Part shown: piece by piece, positions 1 to 8,066 of the stretch
How positions within the stretch are numbered: position 1 is the first letter of the stretch
Layout: the number at the start of each line of letters is the position of its first letter
Assembly: GCA_028692035.1 (NCBI GenBank)
Contig: JAQUYD010000019.1
Location: 1 to 38,912, forward strand
Reading direction: 5' to 3'
Length of the DNA stretch: 38,912 nucleotides
Source of the DNA: Oscillospiraceae bacterium
GTDB taxonomy: Bacteria > Bacillota > Clostridia > Oscillospirales > Ruminococcaceae
Position numbers and translations under genes: made by a program
The notes under the pieces: model-generated
Database searches by the model: none
Seen by the model: the letters and a program-made list of their open reading frames with translations, nothing else
Told to the model about the DNA's origin: nothing

Positions 1-225
1 AGCAGAAAAGAGCAGGTAAAGACACCAGCTCCGGCAGCGGACCTGACCATCCGTGCCGCGCTGTATATCCGACTCTCCGTGGAGGACAACAGGTCCGGCA
101 GTATCTCCATTGAGACGCAGAAGCTTACCCTTGTTGATATACTCATTGACAAGGCGTATGTGTTCCCCGATAAGCGGATTGAGGTTGTTTACAAGGTCAA
201 AGACTTTTTCGACACAACAATTTGA
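1..225 (+). pseudogene. Serine recombinase remnant (N-terminal start joined to C-terminal end)
   Basis: Frame 1 is open from the window edge to a TGA at 223-225 and gives 74 residues. The first half carries AALYIRLSVEDNRSGS, which is how large serine recombinases (resolvase family, usually 500 or more residues) begin. The second half, ending KRIEVVYKVKDFFDTTI, resembles the last 30-40 residues of the same family. The catalytic core, the recombinase domain and the zinc ribbon are missing between them, so I infer an in-frame internal deletion. The true start lies upstream of the window. It cannot be catalytic. It is followed after 13 bases by a second recombinase stub, which fits elements that carry tandem serine recombinases. 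Confidence 0.6.
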
Positions 226-238
226 CAGGAGGACGATT

Positions 239-397
239 ATGAAAGCAGCGTTCTATTGCCGGACAAGCTCCGGTAGTTTCGCTTGTATACTTCCCGATGA
301 GAAGCAGAAGCTACGCGATTTCTTTGCGACTGAACACAGAAAAGAAGCAGAAAAGAGCCGTAAAATCGAGCAGCCTGCACCGTGCAGAAAGAAATAA
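239..397 (+). pseudogene. Second serine recombinase stub (52 residues)
   Basis: The ATG at 239 follows a strong ribosome site (AGGAGG at 227-232). The product starts MKAAFYCRTSSG, a typical serine recombinase N-terminus in which Ser of the YCRxSS motif is the nucleophile. After about 12 residues it passes into a charged tail, KLRDFFATEHRKEAEK, ending in TAA at 395-397. The other 450 or more residues expected for the family are absent. It lies tail to tail with the truncated tyrosine integrase, and the two reading frames overlap between 311 and 397, so the 3' ends of both genes meet at a deletion junction near 400. It may be transcribed but cannot recombine DNA. Confidence 0.5.
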
Positions 398-1411
398 TTT
401 TTTTGTCGTGGGCTTGACATACGGGTGCCTGAGATCGTGGAACCGCACTCCGGTATCAATCCCTGCGGCCGCCAGCAGCTTTTTGTGGATGCGCCCGATG
501 GCGTCCGGGCTCCACATCCCGCCTGTCCTGGGAGACATGAACATGTAGGGGCTGTCCGGGTGACACTCATGCTCGGTGATGAGCAGGTCCACCGTCTGCT
601 GGGGCACCGCCACCTTGCGGATGGAGTTTTGTGTCTTGGGCTCGGACACCACCAGTTCGCCGTCCTGCCGGGTCACCTGCTTATTGATTGTAATGATGCG
701 GCTATCCGCATCCAAGTCCTCCCACAGCAGGGCCAGCAGCTCGCCCCGTCGCAGACCGCTGGTCAGCTCCAGATAAAAGATGGGTAGCACGCCGTATTGC
801 TCCGCTTCTTTCAGGTAGGCACCCACCTTTTCGGGCGGGATGATCTTCATCTCTGCCTTTTCCTTTTTGGGGATACGGCAGTTGTCGCAAGGATTGTATG
901 GTATCAGCCGCTCCTTCACCGCCTGTTGCAGGCAGTTATGAAGCATCATGTGAAGCCCCCGCACATAGCTGTTGGAGAGGCTTAAATCCGTGGTTTTCTC
1001 GAACCGCTTGACCCGCCCCTGGGTTTTGGTATCGTTGTACATCCGCTGGATTTGAAGCGAGGTCAGCTGCCGTAGTTTGACGGCTCCGATGGCAGGGATG
1101 ATATGATGTTCAATCATGTTATTGTAATTGTAGGCGGTGCTGGCGCGAATATTGGGTTTGCTGTAGGTTTCAAACCACAGTCGGCACCACTCGGCTACTG
1201 TATAATCGCCGGTGTGATTGATCGCAAGTCCACGGTTGTCTTGTATTGCCCGCTTCAGCTTCTCCTTGCATTCAGCCTGGGTCTTGCCCGACACGCTCCG
1301 CTGAATCGCCTTGCCTGTGGCGGGGTTCACCCCCACCGTGTACCGACCCTCCCAGCGTCCGTTGGGCTTTCTGCGGATGCTACCCTCGCCGTTTGCACGC
1401 TTTTTGCTCAT
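311..1411 (-). pseudogene. int: Tyrosine site-specific integrase, C-terminus lost
   Basis: The 366-residue product starts at an ATG with a good ribosome site (GGAGG about 7 bases upstream). It has the Arm-type DNA-binding start (GEGSIRRKPNGRWEGRYTVG), a SAM-like core-binding domain around residues 70-170 and most of the catalytic domain: the first catalytic Arg in SGLRRGE near 221, and the HxxR box HDLRH at 325-329. After residue 333 the sequence becomes unrelated (phenylalanine- and serine-rich). The final box with the nucleophilic Tyr, normally about 35 residues further on, is missing. Excision and integration should therefore be impossible without another integrase. It lies next to an excisionase in the same direction, the usual pair at the end of an integrative element. 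Confidence 0.8.
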
Positions 1412-1465
1412 GAAATCGCCTCCTTCGCAACACCAACATATACCACAGAAGCGAGAGAATAGCTA

Positions 1466-1684
1466 CTAAAACCGCTCATCTTTTTTGCCCGCTTGCTCAT
1501 TGATCCACTCCATAAATTTGTCCCTGGGGATGATGATGCGGGAACCGAGGGTAATGGTGGGGAAATCCCGCCGCCGGACAATTTCGTAGGCGTGGGCCAG
1601 CCCGATGCCCAACACGTTGGAAACATCGGGCACGGTCAGCATCAGCGGCAGGTCGTCAAAGAATTTGTATCTGGATTTCTTCAT
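1466..1684 (-). CDS. xis: Excisionase-family DNA-binding protein
   Basis: The 72-residue protein carries a MerR-like winged helix of the excisionase family: LMLTVPDVSNVLGIGLAHAY followed by EIVRRRDFPTITLGSRIIIP and then FMEWI, the pattern used to choose an att-site orientation. It would bend DNA at the attachment site to promote excision with the integrase encoded 54 bases downstream on the same strand. The ATG at 1684 is preceded by AAAGGA at a normal distance. The gene appears intact although its integrase partner is truncated, so the residual product may act only as a DNA-binding regulator. Confidence 0.75.
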   Translation of the reverse strand: MKKSRYKFFDDLPLMLTVPDVSNVLGIGLAHAYEIVRRRDFPTITLGSRIIIPRDKFMEWINEQAGKKDERF

Positions 1685-1755
1685 GCAGTGTCCTTTCTGC
1701 CTTCTCAGGGGAAGGGCTTTTTCTTTGATTATTGCGGCGTAGATTTTGGCGCCGA

Positions 1756-3702
1756 TTACATGGACATCGTCCAGTTCTGTTCTTTGCGGTCATTCGGATT
1801 ATGACCTTGGGCGATCTTCTTTTGCATCAACTTTCTGCGGAGCTTGCGGTCAATCTGCCCGCCTACCGGAGCAATTTTCGGCAGAGAGTGATCACGGAAG
1901 ATATTTGCCATGTGGCGGAGCAGGCGGATGATACCCAGCATGGCGCTTGGCTCCCGGAACTGATCCATCCGATCAAGAAAGAATCGGGCGTATTCGTTGC
2001 CCTGGACGGCGGAGAGAGTTAGCCAATGCTCGGCAAGCTCCTTGTCCTGCGGGACTTCCCGCCCTATCAGGTAGAGTTTGCCCAGCGTGTATTGAGCGAA
2101 CTGGTTTCCAACCTCTGCTGAACGGTTCAGATATTCCAGCGCCTTGAACACATCTTTCTCCGTAACCTCACCCCGCAGATACTCTTTCCCAAGGCGATAA
2201 ACGGCATAATGGCTGCCGTTTCGAACTGCTGCTTCCAGCCAGCGCATCCCCTCTGCCGGGGCGCGCACCTCCGCATCTTCAGAAAGCAGTAGCTTGCCCA
2301 AGGCATATTGGGAGACTGCAACCTCCTGCGCCGCTGCTTTTAGAAACCACTCCTTGGCCTCAACCATATCTGGAATCACCACGGTGCCGTCCCGATAGAG
2401 TTTGCCCATCTGGTGCTGCGCATAGGGGTAGCCCCGCTCCGCCAACTGCCGCATCTGCTCCACGGCATAGTCGCGCTCATCCAGCGAAAGGCTCTCATCA
2501 TGGATGGCATCCCGCATCCGCCGATAATACTCGACGGTGCGGTAGATATTTTCCGGTTCGTCCAGCCGCTCCGCTGATTCATCCTCAAAAGTGATCGTGC
2601 CGAGACAGATGCGCTCCGCCTCCTGAATCACCGCATTCTGGATGGCTCGGAACTCCTTCTGCTTGGAAAGGGGCAAACGGCGCACCGCTTCGCCGGTGTA
2701 ATAGCTCTGCACCTGCCCCTGCAGTTCCAGCCATTTGTCGTAGCACTTTGTAACGGCGGGTAGGCGCTCCATCTGGTCGACAATCTCATCCGCCAGTGCT
2801 TTGAGCGGCTTTGGCAGGTACCCGTACTGTTTCTTACCCTTCACCGTTTCCAGCCGCCGGTCCAGCTCCAGCAGGAGCTTTTCCGCTTCGGGATGGTCGC
2901 ACAAGCCGCGTCCCATTTCCCGCGTCAGCTCCAGCATGGCCTGCCGAGCCTGTCTCACCAGCTCGTCCCGGGAGGCGAATTTTTGCTCGTAGACATGCAG
3001 CATTTCCTGATGGAAGATGTCATTGGTGAGCTTGGATCGGATGAGCCGGATGCCGTCCCGAGTCAAATATCCCTGTGATGGATCGGTCGACCATGCCATC
3101 ATGTGCACATGGGGATGCCCGCCTTCGTCATGAAAAGCGGCGTACCAGCGGAAGTGTTCCGGTGGAATTTTCATGGCTTCCGCAATTTCGTTGCGGTGCG
3201 CTTTCAGAAGATTGCGCCACACCCTGGCATTGTCGTACCCCAGTCGGGCAGCGTCCTCCCGCCGCAGGGAGATGATATGCGTCCAGACATTCCCGGTGTA
3301 GCCTTCCAACTCGCCCATGGCTTTCGTCAAATCCACAGTATCTCCATCGCCGAACAGCCCATGATCTCCCAGCCGCTGGGCGCCGGGGCGGGTGGCAATA
3401 TAGCTCATGTATACATCCGAGCGGCCTGCCGCATCCCAATTGAGTTCCAGCGCTGCGGTGATGAAAGCGGAGGCGGCCGCCCCGGTGCGGGCCACCTCGT
3501 AGTCCTCATACTCGAATAAATCCTTGCTGTCCGGGAAGTCACGGACGATTTTTTCGATGAGCTGCTCCTGCTTTTGCGTTGCCAGGCGACCGTCGGGGAC
3601 GCGCTGGACGTTCTCGCGGGTGGCGATATATTGCAGGTACCCGCTGACCTTTCCGCTGCCGTCGCACTTGATATAGGGGCTTTTGAGAATCAGCTTTGCC
3701 AT
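1756..3702 (-). CDS. MobP-type relaxase with C-terminal Sel1 repeats
   Basis: The 648-residue protein should nick the origin of transfer and lead the strand during mobilization. The N-terminal 250 residues resemble MobP relaxases of gut Firmicutes: the start MAKLILKSPYIKC, a block ending in FRWYAAFHDEGGHPHVHMM at 185-202 that holds the metal-binding HPHVH (196-200), and a Tyr-rich segment before it (YLQYIATRE at 22-30, YMSYIATR at 98-105) where the nucleophilic Tyr may lie. Residues 416-575 are four or five Sel1-like repeats (AxxxLGxLY and EWFLKAA patterns), probably for protein contacts. The ATG directly abuts the stop codon of the upstream ribbon-helix-helix gene (TAGATG), so the two are translationally linked. 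No secretion genes are in the window, so mobilization would need a helper element. Confidence 0.85.
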   Translation of the reverse strand: MAKLILKSPYIKCDGSGKVSGYLQYIATRENVQRVPDGRLATQKQEQLIEKIVRDFPDSKDLFEYEDYEVARTGAAASAFITAALELNWDAAGRSDVYMSYIATRPGAQRLGDHGLFGDGDTVDLTKAMGELEGYTGNVWTHIISLRREDAARLGYDNARVWRNLLKAHRNEIAEAMKIPPEHFRWYAAFHDEGGHPHVHMMAWSTDPSQGYLTRDGIRLIRSKLTNDIFHQEMLHVYEQKFASRDELVRQARQAMLELTREMGRGLCDHPEAEKLLLELDRRLETVKGKKQYGYLPKPLKALADEIVDQMERLPAVTKCYDKWLELQGQVQSYYTGEAVRRLPLSKQKEFRAIQNAVIQEAERICLGTITFEDESAERLDEPENIYRTVEYYRRMRDAIHDESLSLDERDYAVEQMRQLAERGYPYAQHQMGKLYRDGTVVIPDMVEAKEWFLKAAAQEVAVSQYALGKLLLSEDAEVRAPAEGMRWLEAAVRNGSHYAVYRLGKEYLRGEVTEKDVFKALEYLNRSAEVGNQFAQYTLGKLYLIGREVPQDKELAEHWLTLSAVQGNEYARFFLDRMDQFREPSAMLGIIRLLRHMANIFRDHSLPKIAPVGGQIDRKLRRKLMQKKIAQGHNPNDRKEQNWTMSM

Positions 3703-4104
3703 CTACGCCTCGCTTCCCCGCCGAGCGTGCTGCTCCAAACTCAGCCTGCCGTTGGTCGCTTTCACGTTGGCAATGCTCCTGCCGCGCAGCCGGCGTAGGC
3801 TCTCCTCATCCACCTCAAGGCTCTCCGCGAGGATGCTCAGGAGCATATCCAGTTCCACCGCCTGCTTGTACATCAGAGAGGAAAGCCGGTCTTGGAACAC
3901 GCCCAGCCGTCCCTCGATGACGGAGCTAACCGCCTGCGGAAGCACCGCCCCAGCCTGCTCTGTATGGAGACAGCCCAGGTAATGCCGGACTGCTTTTTCA
4001 ATAAACTCCGTCCGGCTGGAGCAATGATCTACGGCGTAAACTGTGTCAATCTCCTCCCGCAGTTCTGGGGGGAGGTACAGCGCAAACTTCTCTTTTTTGC
4101 TCAT
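3703..4104 (-). CDS. Ribbon-helix-helix mobilization accessory protein (MobC/CopG-like)
   Basis: The 133-residue protein starts with MSKKEKFALYLPPELREEID, an RHH-type strand and helix, followed by CSSRTEFIEKAVRHYL, the second helix of the fold. Proteins of this kind bind oriT and help load the relaxase; this one ends exactly where the relaxase begins. The start at 4104 was chosen because it opens the RHH domain and has GAAAGGAAG upstream; the same frame stays open to 4539 but that part overlaps the next gene and looks non-coding. The C-terminal half is helical and leucine-rich, consistent with oligomerization. Confidence 0.75.
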   Translation of the reverse strand: MSKKEKFALYLPPELREEIDTVYAVDHCSSRTEFIEKAVRHYLGCLHTEQAGAVLPQAVSSVIEGRLGVFQDRLSSLMYKQAVELDMLLSILAESLEVDEESLRRLRGRSIANVKATNGRLSLEQHARRGSEA

Positions 4105-4279
4105 TTCATCTTCCTTTCTAGGGTTGACCCCGATTAAAATCCTGCTGTTTTGGGCTTTCTGCGGATTCTGACCGCAAGCACCTTTTCTTTTCTGTTTTTG
4201 ACCCCTGCCTAAATTCTCGTAAAACGCCCGCACTGCGGGTGTTTGTGGCTGGGCGGGTGCCGCTGGCGGCTCCAGCCCT
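4105..4279 (-). other. Candidate origin-of-transfer region
   Basis: This 175-base gap between the winged-helix gene and the RHH-relaxase pair is where mobilizable elements often keep oriT. It holds two inverted repeats: TGCGG-ATTCTGA-CCGCA near 4160-4176 and CCCGCA-C-TGCGGG at 4227-4239. The position and the repeats are seen in the sequence; the oriT role is inference and no nic consensus could be confirmed by eye. Confidence 0.3.
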
Positions 4280-4879
4280 TTATCCTGCTTTTTCCTTCGC
4301 CTCCCGTTCATCCCCCGAAACCGCTTCGCTGGGCTTCGGTAGAAACCCATTTGTCCTCCGCCCCTCCTCTGAAATCGGCTCAATATCGCCCGTTTGGCCA
4401 TGGGTGGAGCTGGGACTTGACTTCTTGTCCAAAGGGGCACACAGCGGCTCATAGGGGCTTCTGTGTGGGAGCTTTGCCTGTTGTTCGGTGATGCGTTGCC
4501 TATCCGCATCTTCCTCCATCTTACGGAACTGCCGTACATAGAACATTTCCACTGCAGCCTGAATAGGACGAATGGTGTAGAGCAGGCTTCCGTTCATGGG
4601 CCGTCCGTCTTTGCGGCGAATCATAGTTGCCTCGGTGGAGATAAACCCCTTTTCCTCCAGTGCCGCAACATACTTTCGCACCGTGTTGGGGCTCATCCTC
4701 ACCGCTTTCCCAATGGTTTTATAGCTGGGCCAGCATTGGTAGGTTTTCCTGTCCTCAATGGAGAGCAGGTAGCCGTAGATGGCGATTTCGCCGGCCTTCA
4801 GACCGAGGTGGTAAATCTCATTGGGTACGGGGAAATAGTTTTTGATTGGGTCACGCTTGGGCCATCGGTTGAACTTCAA
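4280..4879 (-). CDS. Winged-helix (replication-initiator-like) protein of the mobile element
   Basis: The 199-residue protein has an N-terminal winged helix: YFPVPNEIYHLGLKAGEIAI, then YGYLLSIEDRK, then the recognition part SYKTIGKAVRMSPNTVRKYV around residues 54-73 and the wing LEEKGFISTE. This layout is shared by helix-turn-helix proteins encoded beside relaxases in clostridial mobile elements, and resembles the N-terminal domain of RepA-type initiators. The last 60 residues are polar and low in complexity. It could regulate the transfer genes or take part in element replication; I cannot choose. It lies upstream of the RHH-relaxase pair on the same strand and diverges from the DUF6076 gene. 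Confidence 0.65.
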   Translation of the reverse strand: MKFNRWPKRDPIKNYFPVPNEIYHLGLKAGEIAIYGYLLSIEDRKTYQCWPSYKTIGKAVRMSPNTVRKYVAALEEKGFISTEATMIRRKDGRPMNGSLLYTIRPIQAAVEMFYVRQFRKMEEDADRQRITEQQAKLPHRSPYEPLCAPLDKKSSPSSTHGQTGDIEPISEEGRRTNGFLPKPSEAVSGDEREAKEKAG

Positions 4880-4955
4880 ATTGCATCCCCTCTCTTTTCC
4901 GCTTCACTCACTTGCCGTTTTTGTCACCATATTTTTCTCACTCCATTTCTTCCGA

Positions 4956-4984
4956 TTGATTTTTTATTTTCTATCTGGTACAAT
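4956..4984 (+). promoter_or_regulatory. Sigma-A-type promoter for the DUF6076 gene
   Basis: TTGATT at 4956-4961 and TACAAT at 4979-4984 are separated by exactly 17 bases, 91 bases before the ATG at 5075. Confidence 0.6.
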
Positions 4985-5074
4985 GAGCGTAGCATAATTG
5001 GGAAAAAGTTTCAATACTTCCCGGATGGAATGGGTAAATCTCAAAATTCTATCGGATACAGGAGATGTGGCACG

Positions 5075-6118
5075 ATGGCGGACTATTTCGACCAGCTTTC
5101 CGTCCTGTTTGGAACGGGTGAGTTATTTGTAAAGAGCAAATCTTTTCCTTTGGGGCAATGCACCACCGACATTTTAAATATGGATGAGGCGGTGCTGAAC
5201 GAAGTTGACCAGCGGGTTCAGGCGTTTCTGCCTACGGTAGCAGCTTTGCTCCGGAAAAAAACGAACAGCGCCGCTTGCTCCGCACAGGAGAAGCTGAACG
5301 CTGTCTGGGATTTGATTTTTAAGATGCCCGTCTATCGGGAACTGCCGATGGATTTGGAGACAAGCTATCGGCTCTTGCCGCTCATGTTCTCCGACCAGTC
5401 AAAGTGGAATGAAGTTCAGGATATTCATTCCGAAGGTCACGCCATGTTTGAGAGACTTCTAAACGGTCTGGAGTACTTTCCCGAGAGCATTCGCAATTTT
5501 CGGGGGCAGGTCGCCGGAATATTAGAGCTGTACCTCGAACCGCTGAAGCGTAGAAGCATCGACAGCTACGCAGCGGCTTATGCACGATACTTTTCTGATA
5601 TGGCTGCAGCGGGAGGGCTTTTTAATATGCCAGAATTTGAACAGAGCTTTCCTACGCAAATCAAATTTGTCCCCAAATTGCATCCCGCCGAAGATGGAAA
5701 GGTTGTCCTAGCGGAAAAAGCGGAATTTTCCTATCTCTCGCATTTTCTCTACACAGACTTTTACCGTGGCCTGATGGTGGGCAACACCCCACGCCGCTGC
5801 CACAATTGCGAACGGTATTTTTTGCTGACCGAAGGCTACAATACCTGTTACTGCAACAATTTAGCGCCGGGTGAAACAGAGCGCACCTGCCGAAAGGTAG
5901 GTGCCCACCGGAAAGAGGCAAAAGGAAGGGCCTCCGCCACTCCTGCTCAGAAGGAGTATGCGAAGGCCTATAACCGGTTGAAGGCAAGAAAGAACCGGGG
6001 CAAAATCAGCGGGGACGATTGGAACGACGCCGTGGCGAAAGCACAAGAACTGAAAGAGCAGGCGGAACGGGGAAAGCTGAGCGACACGGAGCTACGCCGG
6101 CGATTGGAGGCGCTTTGA
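5075..6118 (+). CDS. DUF6076 domain protein with zinc-binding cysteine cluster
   Basis: The 347-residue protein is of unknown function and recalls DUF6076 proteins found in mobile elements of gut Firmicutes. Residues 1-230 are mainly helical. A cysteine cluster follows near residues 247-285: RRCHNCERYF, then CYCNN, then RTCRKVGAHR, which looks like a degenerate zinc ribbon also seen in proteins annotated as SEC-C or CGNR-like. The tail is lysine- and arginine-rich (KAYNRLKARKNRGKISGD). The start at 5075 is supported by GGAG at 5061-5064 and by the promoter at 4956; the same frame is open far upstream but overlaps the divergent gene. It is transcribed away from the transfer genes. I would guess a nucleic-acid-binding role, but this is inference. 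Confidence 0.7.
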   Translation: MADYFDQLSVLFGTGELFVKSKSFPLGQCTTDILNMDEAVLNEVDQRVQAFLPTVAALLRKKTNSAACSAQEKLNAVWDLIFKMPVYRELPMDLETSYRLLPLMFSDQSKWNEVQDIHSEGHAMFERLLNGLEYFPESIRNFRGQVAGILELYLEPLKRRSIDSYAAAYARYFSDMAAAGGLFNMPEFEQSFPTQIKFVPKLHPAEDGKVVLAEKAEFSYLSHFLYTDFYRGLMVGNTPRRCHNCERYFLLTEGYNTCYCNNLAPGETERTCRKVGAHRKEAKGRASATPAQKEYAKAYNRLKARKNRGKISGDDWNDAVAKAQELKEQAERGKLSDTELRRRLEAL

Positions 6119-6311
6119 TAGCTGCCGGGCTTTTCTTTGCTTATAGCGATGTAAAGTTTGACTCATGGAACTTTCATCTTAGGTGGCGGCCTGATTAAAT
6201 TCGGTTCCGCCGTGTTTCTTTGTTGACGCTGGCGCAAAAATGTGCCATATTATACTATTTATAACAGAAGCAGAAACGCTGTAGATTCTTTTACCACCAT
6301 AAAAATCCGGT

Positions 6312-6509
6312 TTACATTTGTTTGCTCATAAGAAAGAAAATAACAGCCTTCATCTCATCTGGAACATCCTCTGGACTCATTGCTTTTACTAGCTGTGCTC
6401 GACTCCAACTCTTATGATGGCGTTGCTTAATCCAAGAATTGACTAACGATATACCTTCTCTTGCAGAAGTTGTTATCTTCAATAACTGTAAGGACCAGTC
6501 GGTATGTTT
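6312..6509 (-). pseudogene. C-terminal fragment of an unidentified protein
   Basis: This frame has no start codon; it runs from an upstream TGA to a TAA at 6312-6314 and encodes 65 residues with coding-like composition (for example SWIKQRHHKSWSRAQLVKAM, then SPEDVPDEMKAVIFFLMSKQ). It looks like the tail of a longer gene cut off at its 5' end. I do not recognise the family. It sits just downstream of the truncated cysteine desulfurase on the same strand and could have been its operon neighbour before rearrangement. Confidence 0.35.
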
Positions 6510-6585
6510 TCAGATCTGTTGAAACAGTCTTTCAGAATATTTGTCAACACTTTAATTCTCTTTTACACTTTTTTCGAAGGAAGCG

Positions 6586-6924
6586 TTACAAAAGAATCTT
6601 CACCAGCGCTGCGGCAATCCTCTCGACCTCTTTCTCAGTATTATTCTTTCCCAGCGAGATGCGAATCGTACCTTTAGCATAATCCTCATTGAGCTGAATG
6701 GCCTGCAGGACATGGGAAATTTCTGTATTCACGCTGTGGCAGGCAGAGCCAGTTGAAATGCTGATGCCCATAAGGTCCATACGATGAAGGATTGCCTCTC
6801 CGTCCTTCCCCGGAAATGAAAGGCTCAGCAGTCCGGGCAGCTTGCTGTCTCCACCATTGCGTTTATACGCGACACCGGATTCATTAAGCTTTGATATAAT
6901 AGTTTTGCTTGTACAGTTCGCCAT
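6586..6924 (-). pseudogene. Cysteine desulfurase, C-terminal third only
   Basis: The frame encodes the end of a NifS/IscS-type cysteine desulfurase: KLPGLLSLSFPGKDGEAIL, then GISISTGSACHS carrying the catalytic cysteine, SHVLQAI, and GTIRISLGKNNTEKEVERI, all in the family's order. About 110 of the usual 380-400 residues remain. The PLP-binding lysine and most of the fold are absent, so it is inactive. The apparent first residues (up to about position 6905) are out-of-frame sequence of the adjoining integrase fragment, which marks the fusion point. Desulfurases of this size class supply sulfur for Fe-S clusters, tRNA thiolation or DNA phosphorothioation; the context is too broken to say which. 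Confidence 0.7.
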
Positions 6925-7084
6925 ATTTCATGCTGCTAAGCATTTGTTTGCGCTTGGCCTCTTTCAAAATGGCGAGTAAAGTATCGCAGAAGTCAACTGT
7001 TCTGATTTTTCGGCGCTTTGTAGGTCCGATTTCAAACTTTTTTCTAACGGAATTGTATCTCATACTGCGTCGAATGGTCAGCAT
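6884..7084 (-). pseudogene. Tyrosine integrase catalytic-domain fragment
   Basis: The 66-residue frame contains LTIRRSMRYNSVRKKFEIGP followed by TKRRKIRTVDFCDTLLAILK and KYGELYKQNYY, a middle segment of the catalytic domain of clostridial tyrosine integrases (the strand carrying the conserved Lys). Both the N-terminal part and the HxxR/Tyr part are missing. It differs from the integrase at 311-1411, so it is the trace of another element. It is fused to the desulfurase remnant on one side and abuts the IS66 fragment on the other. Confidence 0.65.
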
Positions 7085-7105
7085 TGATCCTTAAGTGCTC
7101 AAATC

Positions 7106-7290
7106 ATGCTGAATGAGTTTACTGGCGCGGACCGTGTTTGCACTGCCTGCGGCTACACCAACCTGAGAAAAGGGATTGATGGGCTGGCCAGTCTGGTACA
7201 GCAGCAATTCCAGCTTGCCCCCTTTACTAACACGCTGTTTTTGTTTTGCGGGAAACGCCGGGACCGCATCAAGGGTCTTTACTGGGAAAA
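7106..7290 (+). pseudogene. tnpB: IS66-family TnpB fragment
   Basis: The frame from ATG at 7106 reads VCTACGYTNLRKGIDGLASL, then VQQQFQLAPFTNTLFLFCGK and DRIKGLYWE, the N-terminal 60 residues of the IS66 accessory protein TnpB (about 115 residues). After GLYWE the similarity stops; the frame continues to 7381 with unrelated basic sequence. No intact tnpA, tnpC or terminal repeats are seen, so this is a dead piece of an IS66 element. Confidence 0.75.
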
Positions 7291-7372
7291 GATGCAGGCT
7301 GGACTGAGAAGCTCACGCCGCTCCACGCACCAGAAAGCTGCCGCAATCTACAACCGAAGAAAGCCGACGTTT

Positions 7373-7410
7373 AATATGTGAGCCTGCCAAAAACGACAGG
7401 CTCACATATT
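7373..7410. repeat. Perfect 14-bp hairpin
   Basis: AATATGTGAGCCTG at 7373-7386 and its exact complement at 7397-7410 flank a 10-base loop. No T-run follows on either side, so it may be a factor-assisted terminator, an insulator before the MerR operon, or an insertion-sequence end. Confidence 0.6.
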
Positions 7411-7572
7411 ATCCTCGTTTGAAATTAAGACTCACTATTTAATACAAAGAAATGCGGCATAGGCACAAGGGTGTCGGGGTGTCGTTTAGGGTGTCGGTTT
7501 TAGGACCGGCTCTTTTTTGTGTTTTTAGAGGGACCGTTCAAAAAATATTTACATTTTTTTCTGAAAAACCTC

Positions 7573-7603
7573 TTGACCTGCACGCAGCGGGCAGGATTAT
7601 AAT
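7573..7603 (+). promoter_or_regulatory. MerR-type promoter with 19-base spacer and internal dyad
   Basis: TTGACC at 7573-7578 and TATAAT at 7598-7603 are separated by 19 bases, the over-long spacing that MerR-family activators correct by DNA distortion. The dyad CCTGC (7577-7581) and GCAGG (7591-7595) lies inside the spacer, as MerR operators do. The merR-type gene starts 26 bases downstream, so I infer autoregulation of the whole operon. Confidence 0.8.
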
Positions 7604-7628
7604 AAGGGTGCAGAAAGGGGTGGATGCA

Positions 7629-8066
7629 ATGAAAAGACTTAGTGAAGTCTGCAAAATCGTAGGTGTTACCCGTAGAACTCTGCAAGAATACGACAAGGTC
7701 GGATTGCTGAAACCAACGAGTACCACTGAGGGAGGATACTGGCTCTATGATGATGCTGCAATTCAGAAGCTGATCTTGATTCAGATTTTTGTGGAGGTCG
7801 GCTATGAGCGCAAAACCATAAAGGCACTCTTGGAGTCACCTACTTTGGATATGCTTGAGGAATTTGATTGTTTGATTGATACCCTTGAGAAAAAACGCAA
7901 AAGAATCGACGGTATGATTAACACCATCAAAAACCTAAAGTTAACGGCAAAACTGCCGGAGAGTACTCTTCGTGCGATGGGAAATATGGATGTTACACGC
8001 ATTTACAAAGATACGAGTTTTGCCTCATATCTTGAGGATTCCATCGTAAATGCAGCAGAGTACTGA
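7629..8066 (+). CDS. MerR-family transcriptional regulator
   Basis: The 145-residue protein starts MKRLSEVCKIVGVTRRTLQE, the winged helix-turn-helix of MerR proteins, followed by YDKVGLLKPTSTTEGGYWLY and a helix reading KLILIQIFVEVGYERKTIKA. Residues 75-115 form the dimerization coiled coil (CLIDTLEKKRKRIDGMINTI). The C-terminal effector region is short and lacks the cysteine pattern of metal-sensing MerR proteins, so the ligand is unknown. The ATG at 7629 has AAAGGGG about 7 bases upstream; a GTG at 7620 is a possible alternative. It should activate its own promoter at 7573. Its last 17 bases overlap the start of a 46-codon gene. Confidence 0.85.
   Translation: MKRLSEVCKIVGVTRRTLQEYDKVGLLKPTSTTEGGYWLYDDAAIQKLILIQIFVEVGYERKTIKALLESPTLDMLEEFDCLIDTLEKKRKRIDGMINTIKNLKLTAKLPESTLRAMGNMDVTRIYKDTSFASYLEDSIVNAAEY

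Noticed and set aside
4105-4539. Upstream extension of the RHH gene
   Set aside because: It overlaps the winged-helix gene in another frame and has low-complexity composition; the RHH domain begins exactly at 4104.
4463-5074. Upstream extension of the DUF6076 frame
   Set aside because: It overlaps the divergent winged-helix gene, precedes the promoter at 4956-4984, and has no ribosome site; the start at 5075 is better.
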